Position numbers and translations under genes: made by a program
The notes under the pieces: model-generated
Databases searched by the model: none
Seen by the model: only the letters and a program-made list of their open reading frames with translations
Told to the model about the DNA's origin: nothing
Shown here: positions 55,791-64,000 of the stretch, in pieces
Layout of the letters: each line of letters opens with the position of its first letter
How positions within the stretch are numbered: the stretch's first letter is position 1
Assembly: GCF_016808095.1 (NCBI RefSeq)
Contig: NC_068977.1
Span: 26,871,364-26,935,363, forward strand
Origin: Vigna angularis
Taxonomy: Eukaryota; Streptophyta; Magnoliopsida; Fabales; Fabaceae
Reading direction: 5' to 3'
DNA: 64,000 bases

Positions 55791-58700
55791 ACCACATTCA
55801 CAATTCAAGAAATCCAATTCTTACATTCATATGCATAATTTCAATAGTTGTTAGAAGCTTATTTGCAATCTTTTAGGTTCAATTAGTCCTTTTCTGATTT
55901 CAGTGATATTTTAAGCATTTTAGTGTTTTAAGAGTCATTTAATGTCGTATTATAAATGATCAGATGGTATAAGTATCATTCCATGCATGACAAATAAGAA
56001 AAGTACCTTTTAAGTGTTTTCATAAGTGTTTTCACACTCCATTTTAAACTACCTTTGCTGTCAAAATTGGTGTGATAGTCATTTTGTGATTCTTGAGTTT
56101 CTAATTCAGTTTCACCAATCATTTAGCATAGCTACACATATGCAAACATGTTCACTTAATTTGCATTACACAATACTTAGGCTATCTCATTCAACAAACA
56201 CTAAATGAAACCTACGGTCTCATTGACACATTCCATAATCTTCACTTACTACTGCCCCTCTTTTATTGTCTAGTCTCATTAAGACCAAAACAACAGAAAA
56301 TATATGCTGCAGTAGCACAACTCTGTTCTACAACCTATAAAGAGCAAGTTTTCAAGATTTGAGATTAGTTTTAGCATGGTTTTTGTGTACATATTTTCTT
56401 GATAGTTCTAATTAATAGTCTACTTAAGTTTACATGTCCAACATTTTAGCCTATTCTAGTTGGTAGTTTTAGGTAGTCATATTTTGAGTTTTAGGTATTT
56501 TTTCCAATTTCAGTTGTTTTTTACCTCAAATTTCATATTTTAAACTTGTTAGGATTTCATATTTACATATTCTTAGGCTACTTTACTACAATTTCCAATT
56601 TTTTATATCTTTACTTGAGATTTTAAGGTTTTTAGTAGTCAAATTCATAGCACCAAATATGTTAATATTCAATTATTTTCTACACTCTTCACATTGAGAA
56701 ATGTGGTGTTTACATATTGTTTTGAAGTTTAGAATTCAAAATGAAAAAAGAATAAGAAATTATGGTGAGACACAACCTATGTGTTTGAATCCGTATTGGT
56801 GTTTAGAAGGGAACTTTTGTTTGAGCAAAACACAACAGAGAAAACAAAAAAAAAAAGTTGAAATAGAATGAAATGACAGAGCCAATGGATGCTACAAAGG
56901 CGAGTTGAATGTATTGAAAATGTTTCTGGTTTAAAAAGTTGCAGCAATTGGGTGTATTAGTGATGGTACACTCACTAATAACCTCTCCCGTGTTCAGAAG
57001 ATATGCGATGCAGAGAATACAGAAAAAAGGTTGTTAGGGTTCAACACCAAATCTACACTTTACTCATTGTTGGACCGTACCATATCAAGAATATCATGTG
57101 CAGCCCCATCTCATACCTCTGTGTTCTCTCTAACCAAAAAACTTCTCTCTTATTTTGTTCCATAATTTTATAATTTGGCTATAATAACATTATTTCATAC
57201 AAAATTATATATATAGTTCCACAGGAAGATGTGCTTAAATATATCTATATAATTTCTATTATATATTGATATAGTAGCTTCAAAACAAGAATGAACAGTA
57301 AACAGAGAGAATTGAATATACAAAAGAATGAGAAGCACTTGTATAAAGATACAAAGTTCATCAAATATAAGGTGTGATATATAAAAGAGCACATGAATCA
57401 CTCACTTCTATAATAACTTATGTGAGGTAATAATTGGCACAATTTTTCTTACACCTGACACTTTTTCTTATTAATATCTATAGAAAAAAAATAGTTAAAA
57501 TCAGTTTTAAAAATTTATACATAATTTAAATTACAAAAATTATTCTATTATTGAATTTTTCTCACGTAGAGTTGTTCTCCATGATAATAATTTTCCTTAT
57601 TTATTTACTAAATGTATTCAATATTTACAATCTAATATAACAACAAATTTAAGAGAAAGTTTTGCTGCAACTATAAGTCTGCAATGGAGATGCCAAGACT
57701 TAGAATTCAAACCACAATGAACTTACCTAATTTTAAAGGAAGCAATATCTCAGAAGAAACTATTTTGTACCTGCTTATATGAACTTAAAATTACCTAGAA
57801 AATGGTGTAAACTCCTTCCAAAAGTACATCGGAAAGTGAGTGGGTTTGAAAAATATTCACACTAGTATGGACTTGTACCCTTCATTTTTCAACAGCAACC
57901 ACTGCATAAAGCATTCTTGCTCCTTCACTCTTTGCTTGACACTCCACTCAATCCTCCATACACATACCATGCTACCTATTTTGCATATTCACCTTTCATT
58001 CCCATAAATTTCAATAAAGGTTTCATCATTTTTCCAACTCATCAAAATCTTCTCTAATTCGGAGATATTTTCAAAACTCACACTTCCTATGTTCGGAGCA
58101 GAGCAACTCCAATTGCAGGTGGTCCTCATCGTGGCAACCCAGACTAGCCAGAAACTTTTACAAAAACTATCACTTTCAATCCAATACATTAATTCCATAC
58201 AACAAGAATTCCTAATCTTTATTTCTCTATATCAGATTTATTAACTGAACAAAGCATCCAACACATATATCCTTTCCAAAACTCCACAACCCTCTCATAT
58301 CAACACAAAACATCAACAACTTAATTTCATTTCCACCGAACATAACATTATCTTCTTGAGTTTACTTTCCAACCCAATTTTTTTTAGTTAACACCCAAAC
58401 AAGAATTGATCAAAACACTCCCACTTATTTTCATTATTGTACGACTATTCAATCAATATTATTATACCCACTCGTTCCGGACTCATACAACAATTCTAGT
58501 TCAGAAATATTAAAACACCAGATAAGGAAAAAAATTAATATTAACAAACAGGGCAGCCACCACAAGGTACATAATTTGAAGCAATAACTTACCTCTAGGC
58601 AGGGACAACCCTAGGTGTATTATCACCTCCGATAGCCTCTCTCGCGAAGCCCTTCTAACGCACAGAGCCAAATCATCACGCAGCCCCTAGATTAGCCTCC

Positions 58701-59090
58701 CTCGCCAACTCGAAGCTCTGCTCATGCTGCGACACCACCCACTGACCTAGCAACGCACTTTCTCACGCCGCCAAAGGACCGTCGTGAACAAACCCTAAGA
58801 GAAGCACCGTCCATAATGAAAGTCGTCACATCAATGCCTCCATCCTTCAACCACACACGCTTTTGGAGAATGGAGAGGAGCTCGAGAATAGTCAATGGCG
58901 ATGGCGAAACCGTAATGGACGAGTGGGAAACAATGGCAATGGTGCTTTCGAACTTTGAACGAGAGAGGTAGACAAATTACGGTGAGGGGAGAGGGTGGAG
59001 CAGTGAACAAGAGAAAGGGGGAAGCTTACTTTCGTGAAAAGGGATTTTGGAAGAATGGAGGACGAAATTCCCAATTCCTAATTTCATTAA
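55791..59090. other. CACTA interior without recognised genes
   Basis: Mostly AT-rich. Further diverged traces of the 161-bp repeat vocabulary occur near 56400-56640. A GC-richer part (58600-59060) has short ORFs on both strands with no family signature. Confidence 0.5.
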
Positions 59091-59158
59091 CTCATGCCTA
59101 TACCGACGGTCAAAAGGCTCTCGGTATAAATCCTTCGGTAATTAAAGTGTTTCTGGTA

Positions 59159-59419
59159 CCTTTATTCACAAAATAATTGTTTTCATTTTGAGCATTGAAA
59201 GTGCTAAAACATTTCCGAAACCTGGTGAGAGGAGAGGAAGGGCAGCGGCGGCGGTGAAGAGGTTGGGCTTCTTCACGGAGAGTTTTGGCTGTGGACTGTG
59301 GAAGGGAGAAGAATGAAGATGAAAATTTAGGAAAATGTAGTGTAGAAAGAAGGAAAGAAATTTTGGAGTTTTTTTGGTTTCTCAGGAGGATTTAACGACA
59401 TCTATATGTATATAATGGT
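59159..59419. other. Spacer between CACTA and MULE, nothing recognised
   Basis: Short GA-rich stretch, no gene supported. Confidence 0.4.
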
Positions 59420-60199
59420 TGCAGCAGTCTAATTACGATTTAACAGCGTCTTTGGTCTTCACTTTCTTTAAATAATGTGAATTCAGTCTCTATTTTTAAA
59501 AGTATTTGGAATATGTCTATAGTTAGTAAAATTTACGTCAAATTTGTCCCTTATGACCAAACAGAGTTAATGCATTGATGATATGACATCAGTTATTGAC
59601 AACGTGTCAATATATCAGTTTGTGCATGCTGACGTCTTAATTTTTAAGTTAGGGTATTTAAATTTGGGGTTTTATTAAGATTAAGATAGGGTTTTTTAAT
59701 TTGGGGAAAATATGATTTAGGGCTGATTTATGCGAGATTAGGGCAATTAGAATTGTGCGAGAGAAGATAGAATCGTTGTCGCACTTCACCTACATTGCGA
59801 ACACACAGATTGTTGTCGCACTTCTACGTTGGATTTGGACGCACATTTCCAAAAATCGTTTTTGTGGGTATTACGAAAAGCGCGATTCGAAGGTGCGTTT
59901 ATGGTAGCTTTGATATATGTTTGATTCAAAAAGCGTGTTTTGTGTTTGGTTGTTGTCGCTGTGGTCCCCCCGTAAGTTTTGATTTGTTGTTGCTTTGTCT
60001 GTTTATTGTCCCCCATTATTTGTGTGCATGTGCTTTGAATAATGTTGCGCCATTATGGTTGTGGTCCCCTCCTGATGGTGTGTGGACAACATTTTTTTAT
60101 TCTCATAATTGTGCTTTTGCTTTGTTTTACTTGTTTTTTGGGTAGATAATATTTGGGTTAAGCATAAATTAACTATGAACAATTTTTATATTAGTTTAG

Positions 60200-60839
60200 A
60201 TGGACAACTCAAATGTTGAAATTGTGTTTCACCATGCGGGGAAATTTGAGAATAATGGGACATTCAAATACCACTATGGTCAAACCACAACTTTAAAAAT
60301 TGATCCAGATCGATGGAGTTATTTTGAAATATTAAGCATTCTTAAGGAGATGAGTTATAGGAATGTAAAGGAGTTGTGGTATTCATTGGGTCGTGGTCCT
60401 GTGTTAGAAGATTGTTTGGAACTGTTATCAGATGACAAAGGTGCATGTCATCTAGTCAATATTGCTATGTTAAATGGTCAAGCTCATCTTTATGTTATAC
60501 ACATGGTGTGTCAGCCTCAATATCTTTTGGAGTTGGAATACTCTTATCAACCAGAAATTGAGAGACCTAGTGGTGAAGCAGAAGTTGAGAGAGAGAAAGT
60601 GTGTGTGTGTGTGTTGAAAAGCAAGTTGAGATAGAGGTTGGTGAAGTTGAGGTTCAGGCAGTGGGTGAAGCAGAGGTTCAGGCAGTGGGTGATGTAGAGC
60701 CTAAGGTAGAGACTGAAGTAGAAGTAGAAGTTGAGGTAGAAGTTCAAGTTGAGGCAATGACTGATGTAGATGTTGTGGTAGAAGGTGAGGTAGAAGTTGA
60801 GGCAGAGGCAGTGGCAGATGTAGATGGTGTGGTAGAAGG
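60200..60839 (+). pseudogene. MuDR-type transposase, N-terminal part
   Basis: From ATG 60200 the frame reads EIVFHHAGKF, DPDRWSYFEIL and KELWYSLG, then LYVIHMV: the PB1-like N-terminal domain of plant MuDR transposases (about residues 1-115). It is followed by a Val/Glu repeat region (EVEVEVEVQ). A (GT)n run at 60599-60613 shifts the frame; the V/E-rich part continues in another frame to 60839. The zinc finger and DDE catalytic domain would lie beyond the Sirevirus inserted at 60840. Start chosen because MDNS... leads directly into the conserved domain and follows TTTAG. Confidence 0.75.
60835..60839. repeat. Probable target-site duplication (GAAGG) left of the second Sirevirus
   Basis: The five bases before the LTR edge. 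The partner lies outside the window, so this is inferred. Confidence 0.4.
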
Positions 60840-61730
60840 TGTTGGTATCGGAGGGGGTATTTTTCGAAGAGTATAGCGCAGCGGAATTAAAACTCAGAGA
60901 ATGGAAAGCGTGTTCGATCACAATTAAAAATAATTTGGTCCTTTTAGTAAAAATAATTTTCTTTCAGAAAATTAATCAAACAGTTGATATACGTAAAATA
61001 ATATGAGTGTAGGGAATAGAAAAATCACACAGATATTTTTATACTGGTTCGATTCAACAGAATCTACGTCCAATCGTTAATCATTATAAATAGTGATTAA
61101 CAGTTCCACTAAAAATGGTTTAACAGATTACAATCAAATGAACAGGAATAAAACGAAAAGAACCACTCTACCAACTTGAAGAGAACCGCTCCGGCAATCG
61201 ACCAACGATTCGCAAGCTTCTCCTTTCATAAGACCAGGCAGAGTACCTTGCTAACTTGAAGAGAGTCTGCTCCGACTATCGACACACGATACGCGAGCCT
61301 CTCCTTTCACAAGACCAAGCAAGGGAACAATGAACAAAAAGCTCTCTAAGAACGTTCCTTTGACACACAGTGTTCTAAGCTTTCTCAGTTCAAAAAACGT
61401 TACCTTCTGATTTCTCCAAATCAAATTATATAGCCAAGTACACTGAATGCCAAAGGTCAGCTCCCAACTGCCATGAATAATCGATTATTGTAAGTGATAA
61501 TCGATTATTCAAGTCCATTACAGAGTTTTCAAAAAAGTGATAATCGATTATATGAAGTGATAATCGATTATTCAAGTATGACTTGTGATAATCGATTATT
61601 GCTTAACCATAATCGATTATACTAGTAAAAATTACAATGTTTAACATTTTCCTACTACATCCAAAATCTATAAGTTGCAGCATCATCAAAACACATCTTA
61701 AGGTTTTACCAATACTCCTTATTGGTAACA
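60840..61730 (-). repeat. 3' LTR of the second Sirevirus (891 bp)
   Basis: On the minus strand begins TGTTACCAATAAGGAG (61730) and ends CCGATACCAACA (60840). Six ATAATCGATTAT palindromes lie at 61490-61620. It is 79 bp shorter than the LTRs of the nested element. Confidence 0.9.
61036..61101 (-). promoter_or_regulatory. Candidate LTR core promoter of the second Sirevirus
   Basis: On the minus strand GTTAATCAC and ATGATTAAC form an inverted repeat (61101-61076, one mismatch), with TATAAAAA following at 61043-61036. Same layout as 12600-12665. Confidence 0.6.
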
Positions 61731-61950
61731 ATCTCCCCCTTTTTGATGATGATAAAAAACTCTCTTTTTAAAAGCAACTCAGGTTTACCTGCAACATATA
61801 TAAACTAATGGACAACCACAGAGTTAGCAGTACCTGTACAATTAAAAACTATTTTTTTCCTTAATCCTCCCCTTATATTTCTTCTCCCCCTTTTTTATCA
61901 TAAGCAAAAAGAATAATGTAATAATCTCCCCCTTAATATGAGCTCCCCCT
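61731..61950 (-). promoter_or_regulatory. Multiple polypurine tracts of the second Sirevirus
   Basis: On the minus strand, purine tracts of the AAAAAGGGGGAGAT type lie next to the LTR (61731-61745) and again near 61866, 61885, 61925 and 61945. Sirevirus hallmark. Confidence 0.8.
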
Positions 61951-62085
61951 CAAAAATGGAATATATGCACAAAATAAAAGCTCATTATATTAAGAACATA
62001 AAGGAATTACATGAAATTCATAAAAATTAAGAAACTAAATACCATAAAGAAAATAACATAACAATCAAACTTAGAGGCCTAAAAC

Positions 62086-63264
62086 CTAGAATTCAGGACT
62101 AGGAGAACGTTCAGGAGGTGGGATATTAAGATGACCCTCGATGTTAGATAGGCGAACATCAAGATCAAGAAATTGATCAACCATGTACTCATCAACAGAT
62201 CGCTGCCACTCATAAATCTCCTCAAAGTGAGTCTTTTGTGCAAGACTCATATCCTCCAACTGTTTAGATAACCTTGCAAAATGTTCTTCCATAGAAGTTG
62301 AGGAAGAGGAGGGTATGTTGGATGGTCCAGCATCAGACGGAGCAGCAGCACTTAGTGGGTCAGCCATATAAGTGTCCATGTCATCATCTTCATCTACCTC
62401 AGGATGGTCATCATCTTTGTGAATAAGGACTCTGCCTCTAGTAATGAATCCCATTTGACGAAAGGTAGTATCTCCAATTTCTGATCCCACAGCTTCAATA
62501 GTTTGAACGAGTTCTCCTTCAACAGTTACACCTTTGAAATCTAAAATCCTAGAAATAAGAAGAGCATAGGGAAATTGATATGAATGGGATTTCTTGGCTT
62601 TTACCATTGTGTCAGCAATGAGAGCAGGCCAGTCGATGTGTATGTGATTTAGAATCCCATACAACAGAAGTAAATCCTGCTCAGAGCATTGAGCATGGTT
62701 GGTTGCTCTAGGACATAAAATCCAGACAATCAAGTAGTGGATCATCCTTTCTTCAACTTTAAAACCTCCAACCAGTAATTGCCTTCTATTGGTTTGTCAT
62801 TCAGGATGATGCAGGAGGGATTGAAAAGTCATCATCCTGTTGAAATCTTCAAGTCCTAAATGGACTTTGACAGCATCATCCTAGATGGGAAGTTGAGCAA
62901 CATTGGTCCATACGTCATCATCTAAAATGATGCGTACTCCCTTGACCTTAGTAGATATTATCCCATCTCGATAGTGCAAGTTGAAGTAGAAGACTCTTAT
63001 AAGATCAGGATAAATGCATCCTTTTTGTTCTAACAGATGCGTTAACCCCTGCTCAGCAAAAGTGTTTGGAAATTGAAAGCCATAGAAGCAGAAAAAGTCA
63101 AGACGAATAAACTTTACCGCCATGATCTTCCTTTCTTGCCAAGAATTAACAAAGTCTGCATGTTTCCCTTGATCTGAAATCCATCCATCTATGTTTGCAA
63201 GACGTGGTTGAGAAGAAGAGGAGGCTCCAGCTGTTCTGCGACGGTGCCTTCTTGAGTCAGCCAT
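62086..63264 (-). pseudogene. Extra 3' ORF of the Sirevirus (putative plant transposon protein), two stops
   Basis: On the minus strand from ATG at 63264 (MADSRRHRRR) to the stop at 62086 one frame of about 393 codons is interrupted by TAG at 62881 and by TGA further on, near 62810. It lies between pol and the 3' LTR, where Sireviruses carry an extra, sometimes called envelope-like, gene. The sequence is of the type often annotated as putative plant transposon protein: a basic N terminus, FYFNLHYRD, LTHLLEQKGCIYPDLIRVFY, then an Asp-rich stretch, a Ser/Pro linker and a C-terminal probable coiled coil. No signal peptide or convincing membrane span is visible in the open parts, so I do not call it an envelope. 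Function unknown. Confidence 0.65.
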
Positions 63265-63357
63265 GGAGGAAGAATGAGAAAATGAGATTTTGAGAAGGTG
63301 AAGAGAAATGAAGAAGATTTGAGCTCTAGATTTGATTTCAGCAGTATTTGGGTGCAA

Positions 63358-63695
63358 AGGAGTGTCTAATAATCGATTATGGGGGGGCTATTTATAAGAA
63401 AAATGGAAAAACTAGCCGTTTATGGCCGTTTATAGCCGTTATGGGATGCTCCAACGGCTCTATTTTTGAAACTGTCAGCGCGATAATCGATTATAGCTCG
63501 TGATAATCGATTATCAGTTCAATAATTACTGCCCAAAATTGCATGATAATCGATTATGCATAATGATAATCGATTATCTGCTCAAGATTTTCCAGAATTG
63601 AATTTTATGCATGAATAATCGATTATAACTTAGTGATAATCGACTATGAAGCGTTAAGTTTACGAAAAATGCAAAAATTTGCATAGATTTTGATT
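63358..63695 (-). other. Palindrome-rich spacer between pol and the extra ORF
   Basis: Six perfect ATAATCGATTAT palindromes and one variant (ATAATCGACTAT near 63640) in about 290 bp, near the promoter position for the extra ORF. TTATGGCCGTTTATAGCCGT-like repeats lie near 63418-63445. Confidence 0.75.
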
Positions 63696-64000
63696 CTAAG
63701 ATATGTCTAACACTCCTAACTCTCTTCTAAGCTCAAAAAATCTATCTTTAGGTAGAGCCTTGGTAAAGATATCAGCTAATTGATGTAAGGTATCAACATA
63801 TTCAATTTGACAATCCCCTTTTGAATATGATCTCTTAAGAAATGGTGCCTAATTTCTATATGCTTAGTTCTTGAATGCATTATGGGGTTCTTGGTCAAAT
63901 TTATCGCACTAGTATTGTCACATTTTAGAGGAATTTTGTCAAGGAAGATATCAAAGTCTACCAATTGTTGTTTCATCCACAAAATTTGGGCACAACAGTT
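63696..64000 (-). pseudogene. Copia pol C terminus (RNase H), frameshifted, partial
   Basis: Minus strand, entering from the window edge. The part 64000-63820 reads [20 protein letters not shown] and [14 protein letters not shown], the conserved end of Copia RNase H. At a run of four G (63818-63815) one base appears to be missing: the original frame stops soon after, while the neighbouring frame carries the usual last block with DIFTKALP and ends at TAG (63698-63696). So this copy is frameshifted in the last 40 residues. Most of pol is outside the window. Confidence 0.8.

Larger units (their letters stand above)
54065..59158 (-). mobile_element. CACTA (En/Spm) element with a TNP exon, about 5.1 kb
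   Basis: Starts CACTACAAAAAACAAG at 54065, a typical plant CACTA terminus. CTCGGTAATTACC and TTCGGTAA-type subterminal words follow (54090-54250) and recur at 59098-59146. A Transposase_24 exon lies on the minus strand at 54570-55057. The right end is degenerate: GTGTTTCTGGTA near 59149 could be the eroded inverted repeat. The stretch between holds introns with tandem repeats and no other recognised coding part. Confidence 0.65.
59420..60839 (+). mobile_element. MuDR-like MULE, 5' part (cut by the Sirevirus)
   Basis: 59440-59640 resembles the terminal inverted repeats of legume MULEs (words such as TTGTCCCTTATGACCAAACA and TTATTGACAACGTGTCAAT; from memory of the style, not a search). A MuDR-type transposase start follows at 60200. 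The element is cut at 60839 and its other half is outside the window. Confidence 0.55.
60840..64000 (-). mobile_element. Second Sirevirus-type (Ty1/Copia) element, minus strand, runs off the window
   Basis: Its 3' LTR (60840-61730), purine tracts, an extra ORF and the end of pol follow in the order expected on the minus strand. LTR and purine-tract sequences are clearly related to the nested element at 11889-16210 (same TGTTACCAATAAGGAG start, same palindromes). Unlike that element it retains at least part of pol. It inserted into the MULE transposase gene. Confidence 0.88.

Noticed and set aside
59795..60145. 116-codon ORF upstream of the MuDR-like start
   Set aside because: Leader region; Cys/Phe/Leu-rich translation without family signature.
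60547..60921. 124-codon minus-strand ORF rich in Asn, Leu, Tyr and Phe
   Set aside because: Antisense translation of the Val/Glu repeat of the transposase.

Overview
The window is plant nuclear DNA. It shows long LTR retrotransposons nested in one another, CACTA and Mutator-like (MULE) DNA transposons, AT-rich spacers and a single intact, intron-bearing host gene. The style (Tekay-type Ty3/Gypsy LTRs of 2-3 kb, Sirevirus-type Ty1/Copia elements, CACTA ends with subterminal repeats) fits a eudicot. A legume is my guess; the species cannot be fixed from sequence alone. There is no bacterial operon, CRISPR array or rRNA/tRNA gene.

Layout. 1-789: LTR-like repeat debris and AT-rich sequence. 795-21026: one Ty3/Gypsy (Tekay-like) complex with three LTRs and two internal regions (LTR1, gag-pol copy 1, LTR2, gag-pol copy 2, LTR3), flanked by a single pair of 5-bp target duplications (AAACA). 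Copy 1 has one nonsense codon. Copy 2 is open throughout but is split by a 4322-bp gag-only Sirevirus insertion (11889-16210) with its own duplication (ACTAC). 21459-28687: a 7.2-kb element with long terminal inverted repeats that carries fragments of two unrelated host genes (a glutamate-receptor-like channel and a LIN1/CD2BP2-type protein), hence a Pack-MULE candidate; it also holds a 30-bp minisatellite and a 2.8-kb solo LTR (24764-27570). 30.3-32.5 kb: decayed CACTA element with a Ulp1-protease remnant. 34.4-35.8 kb: decayed Copia pol.

36610-40345 (minus): an intact six-exon gene for a YKT6-type R-SNARE of 199 residues, with one probable GC-AG intron. 41.2-41.9 kb: long imperfect palindrome. 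42134 to about 47600: CACTA element with transposase remnants, hit by a minus-strand solo LTR (42809-44981). 48440-50962: another solo LTR. 52.2-53.2 kb and 54065 to about 59158: CACTA-type elements, the larger with a transposase exon. About 59420-60839: start of a MuDR-like MULE transposase gene, cut by a second, reverse-oriented Sirevirus (60840 past the window end) that carries the end of pol and a broken extra ORF.

The most interesting signals are: the three-LTR complex with one duplication pair; a short stem-loop at one site in four different Gypsy LTR families with compensatory stem changes; about two dozen copies of the palindrome ATAATCGATTAT in two Sireviruses; a 26-bp inverted repeat just upstream of the Sirevirus TATA box; and the double gene capture in the long-TIR element.
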